From Aquanectria penicillioides (Eukaryota; Ascomycota; Sordariomycetes; Hypocreales; Nectriaceae): a stretch of 64,000 bases of DNA. Both the position numbers and the translations under genes were made by a program. Position 1 is the first letter of the stretch. The number at the start of each line of letters is the position of its first letter. The notes under the pieces are model-generated. The model did not search any database. It worked only from the letters and a program-made list of their open reading frames with translations, and was not told the DNA's origin. Below, one piece after another: positions 36,321 to 48,514 of the stretch. Where the stretch lies: positions 5,830,210 to 5,894,209 of the forward strand of contig PYIU01000001.1 in NCBI GenBank assembly GCA_003415625.1, given 5' to 3'.

Positions 36321-38350
36321 GGCGGGCAGGTGCGGTGCTGCTGTGGGTGCAGGTGCAAGGTGTGTCTGTGTCGGAGTGTCTGCGCGTGTGTGGGGGGAGG
36401 AGGGAGTTTTTGCTTGATTCTCTGGCGTGGCGTTAGGCGTCAGCAAAGGAGCAGCGAGCCAAAAAGGTGACAAGCCCGCCCCTGCCACACGTCGGACTCG
36501 GGAGTGTGGCCTGGCCTGGCCTGGCCTGGCAGGTATCCGTAAGGGTTTTTTTTTCTCTTTGGGTGATTTGCCAAGGCTTAATTAGTAACGATCTTCCCGT
36601 GGGCGGCACACTTCTTGAAGGCAAGCAAAAAGGAATTTGCCATCGGTGTTAGGTGGGAAGGAAGGACGGTCCGGACCTTCCCAATTGACAGGATGATTGA
36701 GTACCCAAACTCGACGCGGAAAAAACTTTGTTGTTGTTTTTGTTCTGGTCCATCGTATTTTTTTCTCCTTATTTTTTTTTCTTTGGTCTTCTTTCCCTTA
36801 CTCCCTCTCTCATGGCGCCACGTGACACCTGCTCCCTGGTTCGCCGCCCCCTTCCCCCCTTCTTGAAGAGTATTGATTACGTGACCAGACCAGGCGGCAG
36901 GCTGCGCTACAGCCTGCGCTACAGCTGCACCAGACCGACCAGAGGCCGGCCTTTCCGTTCCAGACCTTCCGCACGGCGTCTCCATCCCTCAAATGGGCAG
37001 GTCAGTCATATTTTGTCTTGTGCATGGCTTCGTACCAACCTACGCATGCAATTGCACATCCAGATCCGAGAATACAGGTTTACGTATGTTGAACATAAAT
37101 GGATGGCGACTGCCACCTTCATCTAGAAAATCAGATCACGCCGTATCAGTCAAATATAGCCTTGCCGAGATAATCCGAACATTGAACTACCGTCGCGCCT
37201 TGTGCCGTGTACTTTGACCTCCGCTATCAATTCTTTGTACTCTGCCAACGGTAAGATGACCCAGCCGAGGCCCCGACGCGTCGTCACTCACATCCCGAGC
37301 CACGATTCAGCCACGATGTCACGAGTACACCGTCGAAGTGGTGTCCCCTCTCCTTTCCTACCCTCGTCAGGCTCTTCGTTTGGAACCAACTGGGATCTTT
37401 GCGTCATCGTTCTAGGGTTCGTTCGTATTGTTTCCAATATACTATTTGCCCTACATACATGGCATCAAAGCATCAAATTGCATTGTTTCACAGCGGTTGG
37501 CACTGGCCCATGTGTAGCATCATCCAGGTTCGTTTTCAAAGCCTTTGACCTTCTTCGCCGAAGCCAAAGCGAAATCCGAATCTTCTCGTACCGGCAAATT
37601 TACTTGGGCAGTTTATTAATAGCTACGGTACCCCGGCATAGCTCATCAGGTGGTTTGTTCAACTAGAGACACGTTTTCCGTATTCGTTCTCTGCTCTCGA
37701 TGATTATGTAGCATGTATGCGCGGGACTTTGTACAGTCCTATCCGACAGAACGAGCCATCTTTTTTTGTCTTGAGTGCCCCATTTCATGTCTCTCCCGTG
37801 CTCCCTTGCCTTCTTCTTTCCCCTTTTTAATTGCCCAGCCTTGGGCTCGCAAATCCTATTTTGTCAAGTCCCGCGTTCCTTGTCCAGATCCAAATACCGG
37901 TCTCGCGGGTAGAGTTCGCCCCATTGCAAGCCATGGCTTGGTAAATGTCATTCCATCCGAACAACATCCCCCCCCTCACGTGAAAGTCGTTCATAATCCG
38001 TCCTCGCATTAATCCCCAGTGGTATCTTTCCAAATGAAGACAATCCAAACCTGTACCAATTCCAAAACTCAAACGCCCAGTTCGCCCAAATTGGATATCG
38101 AAAAGCAAATAAATCTCCCGAGACCTTTCTGGGAGGGGATTGCATCAAAATCTCCCAAAGGAAAGAGACGAAAAAAAAAATAGGAAAATAAAAGGAAGTG
38201 ATAAAACAAAAAAGCAACAAGGAAAAAGGAAATCCGCTTGAAACGCTCAATGATCGTCCCCTCTCTCTCTGTCTCTCTCTGTCTGACTGCATCTTGTGCC
38301 CGACACAAGTCGATCTAGAATGGGCTGTCCTGTCCGTGTAGGTCATATAT

Positions 38351-41300
38351 TCATTCCACCTTCTTCCGCTTAGTTGGTCGTCGGTTGGCCTCCTGCCCTT
38401 CCACGAAATGCCCCTTTTCAATCTGATGCTGGCGCAGGTTATCTGGTCGGTTCTTGTACTGGCTCGTGCATCCGGGGTATGGACACCTGTAGATCTTTGG
38501 CGGGGTTGTGGCGTGCTGCAGCTTCTTATGCTTAGCCATGCTGCCGCCAAACCAACGCGGGTCACCCTTTGGACGGTATCCGCATATCTCACAGCAGCTG
38601 TCCGATTCTACTTTGTTCAACGACCCAGCTTGAGCAGGCGACGGAGGTGAGGTCGCAGCCGTTGAAGGACCGCCCAACGAGGCAGATCCTTCAGGGGTTG
38701 GTAACAGCTGAGGGTTGTTGAGAGAACCGGGAGCGATGGTCATGGTGCCCGAGAAGTCAATTTGGGGTGTTGAATTAAACTCTCCGACCGAGCCAAAGTC
38801 AAACCCATCGATATTGTTGGGTGTCATGGCCCCAATAACGTCGTCGAGTGAATCCAACGCGGGTGTTCTTGATGTAGTATCTGTGGCTGTCGGTTGATCC
38901 TGCGGCAGCTGGGATGCCGTAATGAGTGTCTCCAACAGCTTTACACCGTGATGGTAGTACGTCGTCCTTGGACTAATATTCGGCACGTTCTGCGCATAGA
39001 GCTGGTCCATTTGAGCTCTTACGTAGGAAATAAAGCTATCAAAGTAAGTGTCCGAAGGCAAGCACAACTATTTTCCAAGTCAGCCAGTTGTTCTTATACA
39101 TCCTCAGCAGCAAAGACACACTCACCTTTCCAGCATGCATCAACTCAAGCTCCAGACGCCGTGAGGTTATACCAAAGTTCGAAATCGCACGTTGCAAAAT
39201 ACCATCTAAGCTAGCCAGGAAGCTAGGGGAATCAGCAGCGTACTGCTGGAATCCAAATTTAAGCATGAAGTTGACCGCAAGCGCGTATGGAGAGTCGGTC
39301 GCCACATCCAGTGTGGTATCTCCGAGATGTTGCATATATAGGTCCGATGTCTGAACTTCCGGGTCGTCAACGGTTTGGATCGTCAAATACTCGAGCTCTT
39401 TGCAACTTATTAGCATATTTCCTGCGCAGAGGGTAACGATTTGCCTTACGATCGAGGAAGTACTGCGCGACAAATGCGAGTGAGTCCTCGCTTGCTGGGG
39501 AAGCGGCAGCTGATGCAGGTTCTTTGCCTTTCACGCTTGATGACCGTGATATCGAGGGCGAGGCCTTAGCCCGAATAAGGCTGATCACCTCGGTCTTTGT
39601 CATGGAGGCAGGTTTCCAGAGGGCATCGACGATCTGAATACATAGTGAGCGGTCTTGTCGAGAAAACCATGTGCTGTACGACAGGGCTTGGCCAAAAAGA
39701 TCCGCCCATCTATTAGGTGCATCTTGCTCGTGGACTACCAAAGAGAAGGAGTAGATGACATGCACAAAGCAGAGAAGCTTCACTGGTGACGTTGGGCGAC
39801 GGCCTTCTAGGATCTCGGTGAGGGTTTCCAGGCCCTTCATTGCTATTGAATGGGCTGACATGTTCCGTAGTTGGTTGACAAGATGGTTCTTACTCATACG
39901 CTGCAGCTTTGTCATCGACTCCACTACTTGCATCTCCAACGCATCCCACGCCGTCCCGACGAGAGACCGTGGGTGGGCGTAGTAGTTCATCATTGGCTCC
40001 ACAGCAGGAACCTCGGGCATCGCCGGTGGCATCGTTGAGACGTCCGTCAGGGCCAAGTTGGATTCCAGGGAGAGTTCAGTAGACACAGAAGGATCCAACG
40101 AGAAGACGGGTTCGTTAAGTCCGAGGTTGTTCTGAAGAGGGTGCGATGTGGGGATGGCATCCATCATGGGGATGTCGGCCGGTAACTCTGAGAAGAATGG
40201 ATCCGACGTACCATTATCACAGTCATTCCAGTTTTGGTCCTTTGATGGTTTGTCTGGAATGAGGAATGAGTTGGTGCGGAAGAGGCCGCCAGGGCTGGCG
40301 AGGTCATCGGCAGGAGAAGTCAAGGTCGACTCGAATCCTGCAACCTTAGCCCAGGCACCAGACCAGGCGGACATGGGAGAAATGTTATAACTGGCGGTGC
40401 TCGAGGTGCTGTTGGTGCTCGAGGTACTGGCCGTTGACCGGACCGAAGTGCTGGGGGCCAGCATCTTGCTCCGCTTCTTGGCTTGAGCCCGGTACTGGTC
40501 TAGGTCGGTGTGGAGTTGGAGGACGGGCCGCTCCTGGTTTGTGTTGCCACCCTGATTCATGAGGTTCGTGGGGGCCACGGTATCAGGCAGCGAGGGCCAG
40601 GTGAGGAAGGGCTCAGTGAGGATTGGGGCTGACTCAAGCTCCACGGGGCGGGCTGGGAGAGGCTCGACAGGCAACGACGGCACAGCAGGAGTTGGGGCCG
40701 GGATAAGGTCGGACTCTGCCTCGTCGGCATCCTCCAATATGGTAGGCAGCGGTATCTCGCAGGAGTCGATTTCGTGGATCTCGGTAGAAAACAGCTCGAC
40801 CTGCTGGGTCTGCCGAGAGGGGGCCAGGAGAGAGTCATCATAGCTGGGAGGGGCTTCGTCAATGTCGAGGTCCTCGTCGGAGAGTGAGGAGCTTTTGTTC
40901 TTATGGCCGAGCGAGCTGAAAAAGTTCTTGGCCATAGACATGATCTTCCTCCTCCTAGAGGGGTGGCCAAGGCAACGCTTGCACTTGGCGTCACTAAAAC
41001 GCTCGACTCTGCCGCAGTCATAGCACCAGTACTCGCCGACAGGCAGCTGGTCGCACTCGTAGAGATGCTGAAGCATGAGCTCATGGTTGGGGAAACGCTT
41101 CCGGCATCGAAGTAGTGGACATTCCCTCTTCTCTTCGGGAGTCATTTTGTGACAGGCATTGCGCTTCACAGCAGCCCAGACGATAAACCGGTAGAGGGCG
41201 CATTCATCCTGGGCAGTATCACGAGTGCTGAGAAGTCAGTGAGTTGGCTAAGCTTTGAAAGCGCGACTCAGGGCCCGGTAAGAAAATGGCGAAACAGGGA

Positions 41301-41551
41301 TGAATAAGTATACTTTGGAAAGGGGCATGGATGAGGTTGACAATGAAAGAAAAGGCGATTACTTACACGCAAGACGACGACGGCGAAGTTTCACTGTCGT
41401 CTGATGCCACCGAGATGGACGAGCTAGACGAAGCGGAGCTGGATCGCCTCAAGCTCAGGCGATGGGAAGGGCTCCTGGTAAGGCGACGTAGGGCTGAAGG
41501 CCCTCCGCCTGAGCTGGGCCCGTCCAAGGACAGGCGCTTCTTTGTTTCCAT
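38351..41551 (-). CDS. C2H2 zinc-finger protein with N-terminal zinc-binding cluster
   Basis: Putative transcription factor, 983 residues. Exons: 41551-41367, 41227-39450, 39397-39126, 39067-38351; lengths sum to an exact multiple of three. The start METKKRLSLDG has a good context. After a Ser-rich leader comes a Cys/His cluster (about residues 85-140): CPLLRCRKRFPNHELMLQHL, YWCYDCGRVERF and AKCKRCLGH. A long acidic, Ser/Pro-rich middle follows, then a helical region (about 480-760) as in fungal factor regulatory domains. The C-terminus has two C2H2-like fingers, CEICGYRPKG..HKKLQH and YRCPYPGCTSQY..HQIEKGH, and ends in a basic TKRKKVE that may be a nuclear signal. Introns 41366-41228, 39449-39398 (branch GCTAATAAG) and 39125-39068. 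Target genes unknown. Confidence 0.87.
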
Positions 41552-42149
41552 GGATGAGCGACTGGTCGGCTCTGATAGTGCCAATAGATGAGGTAGGGTA
41601 AAGGTATGATGGCACAGGACAGGACCAACGAGCACCGAGGACTGGCTGGATAGCGGGGGGAGGCAAATGTGGCCAGGAGAGAGGGGCAAACCAGAAAAAA
41701 AGGAGGGGTCAGAGTGAGGAAAATAGGGAAAAAAAACCAAAAGGCCTATCCGGATCCGCCACCCGCTGCCATCATGTTTTGTTTTATTTCGATGGAGTGA
41801 GGTGGTTGACGTTGGGAGGCAGCTCGGGACGAGGTGTGGTCCTGGTCCTAGAGCGAATAAGAGGGTGTAGGACTTGGGGGCGGGACTAGGACTTGGCTGG
41901 GGATGGGGTTGGTGCTGGCGTGTGGGCGAGAGAGGAGTGAGCAAGAGGCGTGTATTTTAGAGCCGGGTGCAGACTGCTAGGGGACGGGAGCCAACTGGAG
42001 CCAACTGGAGCCCACTATGGCAGGCAGACTCAACTGCCCGGTGCAGAGTTCCAGGCCGTTGGAGCGGCATGGGCCAGGTACCTGCCTCTAGCTCGTGCAG
42101 GTCGGTATCCGTAGGGTGAGGTAAGGCACATGCATCCGTACATAGCATT

Positions 42150-42306
42150 GGTAGGTAGGTCGGTAGGCAAGTCCGGCCTGCCCTGCCCTGCCTTGCCTTG
42201 CCTTGGTTTGGTTTGGTTTGGTTTGGTTTGGCTTGATTTGGTCTGTGCCTACACCTACCTACCTACCTACCTACCTACCTACCTACCTACCTACCTTACT
42301 TACCTA
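42150..42306. repeat. Composite microsatellite: TAGG, CCYTG/GGTTT pentamers, CCTA array
   Basis: Left arm GGTAGGTAGGTCGGTAGG (42150-42167). Then five-base units change stepwise from CCCTG through CCTTG to GGTTT (about 42176-42240). Then at least ten CCTA units follow (42254-42306). The left and right arms are complementary and could form a stem. Confidence 0.85.
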
Positions 42307-43437
42307 GGTGCAAGCTGCCCCTCAGCCCAGTCAGAACTACGGATCATATCCCGTCATCAGCACAGCAAGCAAGTGGAATGGATGGATTGGATGGAGATAT
42401 CCGGAAAGAGCGACCGAGTTAACTCAAGCCGGGCCCCGGCTGAAGCCCCAGCTGGACGCATGCCGAGAGCTTCTTTGTCGATACCTGCCTGGCCTTGTCC
42501 TGAGCAGTTCGCACTTCTGCATGTTCCTAAGGCCATGATTTGATCTCCCAGCAACTGGATAGAACCAGGCCACACGACACACACACACACACGCCCACCA
42601 GTTCCGCCCACACGGATACTACTTGGCCCAGATTGCTGCTGTAGCTGCCCCTTCCTCCGCCCCCCCCCATGCCAATTGATTGCCCCATGTTACATGTTTG
42701 CAAGTCCCATGTCCCATGTCACAACCCCCCCCCCCCCCAAGGCCCCATCTTCTCACTTTCTCACTCCCTATCACGAACCAATTGTCTTCCCTAGCGGGTG
42801 TGGCTTAGGCAACGAGGCGGACTGCCCGGAGAGCGGACTGCGCCTGGTACCCCGAAAAAACGCCCAGCCCATTGCCAGCCCGCGACAAGCCTCGCTCTGT
42901 CCCCCCTCTACCGGGCTTGCACAGCACCTATGGGCACTGCGAAACCACCTACAACGGATGGGGGCTTGCTTGCAACGCTGGACCACACCGCGGCCCACCC
43001 CGCCGCACTGGTGACCGAAAAGGGCTGCCATCAACTCATCAAGAGGCAACCATAGCCACCAATCCGAATCAAGCCATCGTCCTCTTTCTCTTTACTTTTT
43101 TTCTTCTATTCCCCTTCCCTTCCAATTCTCTCTCCTCAACCTCAGCCAACCAATTCATTCTCGTATTCCTGGTTCTTAGGGGCTCCCGTTAGCGCGCGGG
43201 CGTCCGTCCCACAGCCCGCGCGTGTGGCGTGTACTGGCAAGGCGTTATTGTCCGCCCGCCACGGGGCAAGGCGGCTTCTTACCTTCCTCTTCCTGCCTTT
43301 GTCTTTGTCTTTAGCCGTTGCCCATTTCTCTATAGCGTCACCTGGCTTGAACGTTGACGTAGTGACGTGTGTTAGAACCTAACGCAACGGCTTTTCAAAT
43401 CTCATCCTTGGCTATCGACTGCTTTTTGCTTGGTGTT

Positions 43438-43440
<3 letters not shown>

Positions 43441-43467
<27 letters not shown>
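43441..43467. repeat. Poly-T run of 27
   Basis: Uninterrupted T run, the longest homopolymer in the window. Its exact length should be treated as uncertain given the indels seen elsewhere. Confidence 0.9.
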
Positions 43468-43474
<7 letters not shown>

Positions 43475-44584
43475 TGGGCTATACCTGTGGCTTTAAGATT
43501 TAGGCATCGGGCCATCCGAGTTCGCCTACATAGATCTCCAGCTCCATCCAGCCACCATCTTGAGGGATCCATGTCCCCAACCGCCATCAACCCCAACTCG
43601 CCGTCAGCAATGTCGTACTATCTAGTAGTACTCTGGGCGTAATGACGACAGTGCGCACCCCCCCCCCCCCCTCCCTTGCTGAGTGTATTGGCTTCCACAT
43701 CTTTCCGTCGATCATTTTAGGGCTACGGTAACCAAAGTCGCGACGCCTCGATCCAATGCCATGCCACTTCGTGCCAATGTCTTGTCTCGCCTGCAATGCG
43801 TGTCCTCATTCGACAAGCCAAGGTCTCTAGTCTCTAGGGTAGTTGAGAACGCCTAACCTCGCCAGTTCGCCCAGCTGCGAACCGCCTCTGACTTCTTCCC
43901 CATCTATTGAACGCCATGCCTCGCCGGGTGATTCATCGTCATCGCCTCCCCGAGACAAGGGTGAGGGAGGGAGGAAGGGCAGTCCGACAAGTGGACAAAT
44001 AACAACAATAGGAGGAGGAATAAACGAGCGAGCCTGGAGCAACCGTGCTGGCCATCTCCGGCCTCTTCTCACCATCGGATTCGGCACTGCGCGCTGGCTA
44101 CCCGCCTATCGCTGCGGCGGTTATCGGCGCTCTCACAGCCATTCGTTTCCTGGCATATCCACGCAGGAACGTCCACCGCCCTCTAGGCTTTCATAGTCCT
44201 TAATCCTTGATCCACTTGGTTTCTGGGTGGTCAGGCCGTGCTGCCTGCCCCTCAATGCATATCATACTATGTCAGACGGCCTTCCCCGGATCCCGGTCCC
44301 GGCACCGAGGCAATGACCTCAACCTCCACTCTCCCTAGAATCACAGCCATTCCCTAGTTGGTACTCCAGCTCTACAAGTTTCCGGGAGGCCGCACGACCT
44401 CACACAAGCTCGCATGGGGCCGCGGCCCTCCATTCGCGTCTCACCCAACCTAAACGCTTCCGCGGGTTACAAACAAGAGAAAGATTCTTTTTTTACTTAG
44501 TGTATCAACAAAGAAACAGGGGCTTCGCTAGCTGCCCTATACCGCATTGTGCTGTAATGTACAATCGTAATCTATGTGTGTCTC

Positions 44585-47500
44585 CTATTGGAGTATGTTA
44601 TCGTTGGCTGTCCTCCCAGCCTTGGCCTTCTTGCCCATCACATCCTTCAACACTCGCAACTTGTCTTCCGTTACCCGAATCGCCTCTTCCACCTCCTTCT
44701 CGTCCATCCGAATCGCCCTCAAGTTCTCCTCGACAGTTCTGGGCTCCAGCGCCCGCTTGCGGACACCGACCTTGTCCGCGTTCAACCGATCCATCCCGAC
44801 TCGTTCCTCTAACCACTCCCAGAGTTCACTGTCCTCCCTTCGCCAAATCTCCTCGTACGCAACGATTCTTTCGGGCCTATAAATTCCTACGCCTTGCGGG
44901 CTTCTACTTGGCGTGAATCCGAACCCAAACCAAGTAGCAACAAGTAGCCCGACGAGTAGACCATACATAACATTGCCCGTGAGAAGGGGTTGAACAATAT
45001 CCGTGAGAGGCTCCAAGATTCCTCGGACAGGCTCCAGGGCACCCCAGCTCTTCTTGTCGGGTCGTTTGGGGGTGTTGGCCTCCACGCTGACCGGGACGTG
45101 TGTTGCCTTCAGCCTCCTGCTTCTCTTGCCCTTCTTCATCGCGGAAGGAAGTGGAGTTGGAGCCGGAGGCCGGGGAGCCACAGCAGCCTTGACGGCTGTA
45201 AACAGATCTTTGCAGTATTGGATCTGACCATCGTTGGCACCCTTCTCAATGGGTCCTGTAAATTATTAGCATTGATCTGACGATCCCGGTAGTCAATCGG
45301 ACTTACCCTTTAGCCAACTCTTCCCGGACCACTCGATGGTGCAGTTGACTTGTACCCGAGTGGAGTTGTTTTCGGCCCAGGAAAAGCAGTATTTTGTTTT
45401 GACGCAGAAGACATTTCCACTTGGAACATCTGGGGTTTGGGTCGACGCAGTAACGTTGATAGCCTTTTCGTAGTCGAAGTTGTCGACTGTCTCGCTAATG
45501 AGACATTTTGTTTGTTTCGGCCCTATCGAACCATTCAGGGGTTTGGTGTAGCTGAAGCTTCGAGTTCGGTCATCGAGGCTCAGACCCTTCTTATCGTCCA
45601 TTTGTAGATCGAAGCATTTTTGATCCCCAGTCAACCACTGAGTCATCCAATTGGGGGATGCTGCACCAAACATAAGGTTGTACACCTTTCCTAGCGGCGC
45701 AGCGATGACATCGTCTCCAATCTGTCTGTCATAGTGTGTTGCCGAATCACCACAGTCTGTCGGAGCATGCGTTGCCGGGCCTGGGAAATCTCCAGAGTTG
45801 CCTGAAGCTGCTGGTGCATCCTCCGATGAGCCACCGTTCGCAGGACTCACGCCAGATGCTTTTCTGGACGCCGCCTTTTCCGTATCACCCTCACCGCCAT
45901 TCACTTCAGCGAGAGTGGCATTGTGCATTTCCTCATGCACATCCTCATCATAATACTCTTCCTCGTCATCTTCGCTGTCATCGTCCGTCTCAGAACCATC
46001 TTGATCATCATCCAGGGATGCAGGCTCGGCGTCGTCCTTCTCTGTCTTATCGCCGCCGGTCCCTTCTAACCGAACACCGTTGAGTGTGCTCTTCAACGTG
46101 GGATGGCCCAGCTTCCAAATGTTGACGATTAAGTCGTAGGTGGCATCTCTGCTGGTGAAGCTGGCGAAGATATGCTTTGCGTGTAGTGTTGATATCATGA
46201 GACCATTCTTGAAGACAAGGGCGGTACTTCGCTTCTCAACTGAAACTATCTCGTCAAAGCTCATAACAAGAGTGGTGGTCCATCCAAAGATGTTGCTGCT
46301 GAAGCACAGGTGACCCTCTGATACGTAGAGCCGGCCATGCGCGAGAATCTCTCTCTGCAGAGCACAGCTGTAGTCTTCGATAAGGTAGTCGTCATCAGGC
46401 ACACTCTTAAATAAGTCATGAAAGTCACGGTTTCGCTTCTTGCTGGCAATAGCGAAGCCTGTGAGTTTGGGCGCACTTAGGTTTGGATGAGCTAGAGAGC
46501 TGTTGGCCGCCACAATCGCCGCTCCTATCGTGGTTCCGGTGGTCACGGAGCTGCCGCGTTTCCTGTGAGGTTGCTTTAGGGCACTCCGGAGACTCGAAGT
46601 TCGTTGCATTCCACCATTCTTGTCTGTAAAGTCGGGCGGCGGAGGGGTGCGTTCCCCACTAGCCGCCTCGTAGAGCGACCGAGGGCGGCTAGAGGCCTCA
46701 TCTAGAACGAGTTCCGTTGGGGTAATGGGCGAGTCGACCGGGGCGGACTCCGATCGAGCACGCGTGTCAGCCATGTCGGGGAACTTGGCGCTCATTGGAG
46801 TTGCAACGGAACTGGGGGGCTCGGCGAGACCTAGCTGGCTGAGACTCAACTCGCCGGCACCGAGGGTTTGCACTGCAGACTGTCTTTGATCTCTGATATC
46901 CTCCATGGGTGTCTGCCTTCGTGTTGGGGGCCTGGATTCGATTTTTTCGTCCGTCTCGGTAGGCTCGGAGGGATCTTGGGATTTGGCGGTCGATGGTCTT
47001 TTGTTTGTACTGAGCGTAATGCCAGTGTTTTGAATATTGCTTGTCAAAGTGCTTGCCGCGTTTTGCGCAACAGATATCATAGACGAGAAGAAGCCTGAGG
47101 AGGGATTCGCGTTTGGGGTCGCGTTTGGGGTCGCCTCGCCAGTCTCCAAAGTTGGTGTAAGGGGGGCAGTGACAATGTTGGAAAGCTTGCTGGGGCCAAT
47201 AGATGCAGATCCTGATTGACTTCTTCGGTGAGCGCTCATGCTCCGCGTGGGAGAACTGCCATTTGCGCTCGAGCCAGGGCCCGGACCGTTCCAGAAGGAC
47301 CTCCGTTCGGGGGACGACTGTGTCGAGGAGCGGAGGTATTCTGTGGGCGTCGGCGGGGTGTTGACGATGACGGGGGCGGGTTTGTCGCCGGTCGGCGGAG
47401 TTCGAGGAGGGAGTTTAGTGTCAACTTTTGGCTGCACTCTCGACCGCTTGTCAAGGGGAGCAACTTTGGCTGCTGCAGGTGGCTCGATAATGGGCGGGAC

Positions 47501-48514
47501 CTGCACAGGGTTGGGATCCGCACTGGGGGTGGCCTGTTGCTTGCCGTTCTGAGGCGGTGGACGAGAGTCGACCGGCGTGTGCCGTTCAGGGCTGGAATTG
47601 TTGGAGCTCTTTTTGGGTTTGAAGATGCCCTTGAACTTGCCTCCCGGTGATGGTGACCGGCGAGCCGGATTGTGGGGAGGTAGCAAGCCTGTCCTACTAC
47701 GGCTGACCTTGCGTGCTTTGGGCTCGACCGAGACGGATCGCTTTGCGGGGAAGGTCGCCGACTTCCTAGATGCACTGCTATTGGAGTCGATGTCAGTGAC
47801 CGGCGAATGCGACTCGACGAAATGGGTCGCTTGAACAATCGGAGAGGATGTCGTTTGGTAGCCGATCTGAGATGGATGGGCGGAAAGGGTCGGTCGGGAT
47901 CTAAGTGCGACGTTGCCTTTGTCAGAGTGGTCGTCGACGACAGGGATATGGGCTGGGCAGAGCCGCGGGATAGAGGAAAGGGAAAAGGGCACGGAGTCTC
48001 CGTAGTAGTGTGCAGGTAATGAGATGCAGCGTGGGACGCGAGGGCGATGAGAGACACGGGTGCATTTAATCGTCAAGCACGTGGGATGATGGCGGAACGC
48101 TGAGCTGGAAGCTGACTAGGATTTGCTGTCTTGGGTGTAGGTAGCACGGGGAAAATGCGAGGCTGAACTCACTGTCGAGAGGTCCGCCCAACAGCAGCAA
48201 CCGCCGCGAGAAGTGGCAGGAAAAAGGGTAGGGTAACGGAAGAGGATGCATATGGTAAGAGACGAAAACTTAAAAAAGAGAACTTACGATTCGATATCGG
48301 ATTCGTAGGAGCCGTAGCTCTTGGACTCTTCATCGTCGGCCAGATTTGACACGGTGCCGTCGCTTTCTAGAGTATCACGGCTCGTCAGCGAGCGGCCACG
48401 GATCTCGTCGTCATCATGGCCCGGGCCTTCCGAGTCGCGCTCCTGTTTTCTTCGCAGGCGCTTGGAGGATATGGACTTGGGCAGAAGCTTGTTCAGCCCG
48501 TTGCTGTTTTCCAT
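44585..48514 (-). CDS. GRAM and VASt domain sterol-transfer protein (Ysp2/Lam-like)
   Basis: Moves sterol between the ER and plasma membrane at contact sites (family knowledge: yeast Lam/Ltc proteins). 1163 residues. Exons: 48514-48288, 47900-45307, 45255-44585, closing in phase. Order: Ser/Arg-rich disordered N-terminus with many SP/TP sites (1-565); GRAM domain about 570-665 (FKSVPDDDYLIEDYSCAL, GRLYVSEGHLCFSSNIFGW); acidic linker with a Glu/Asp run; VASt (StART-like) domain about 785-965 (IGDDVIAAPLGKVYNLMFG to SWLKGPIEKGA); one transmembrane helix about 1034-1054 (VMYGLLVGLLVATWFGF) anchoring it in the ER; and a charged helical tail. Only one VASt domain is present, unlike the two in yeast Ysp2/Lam2 and Lam4. 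The first intron (48287-47901, 387 nt) is unusually long for this window; its acceptor is inferred from phase and alignment of the reading frame. Confidence 0.9.

Larger units (their letters stand above)
35671..38350. other. Long spacer upstream of the FAR1-like gene
   Basis: Promoter-proximal part (35671-36600) is GC-rich and repetitive, with GACGT and GCGGT pentamer arrays, a purine-rich G tract at 36185-36320 and GGCCT pentamers at 36508-36532. Farther on, 36600-38350 is mixed sequence with T and A runs (about 36757-36782, 38172-38181) and a CT repeat near 38262-38284. No ORF with a recognisable domain. Confidence 0.45.
41552..44584. other. Long repeat-rich spacer
   Basis: No supported gene. 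Contains TAGG/CCTA and pentamer arrays (42150-42306), a C16 run (42725-42740), a T27 run (43441-43467) and a C run near 43660-43671. Short open frames here follow the repeats and are not convincing. Confidence 0.5.
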
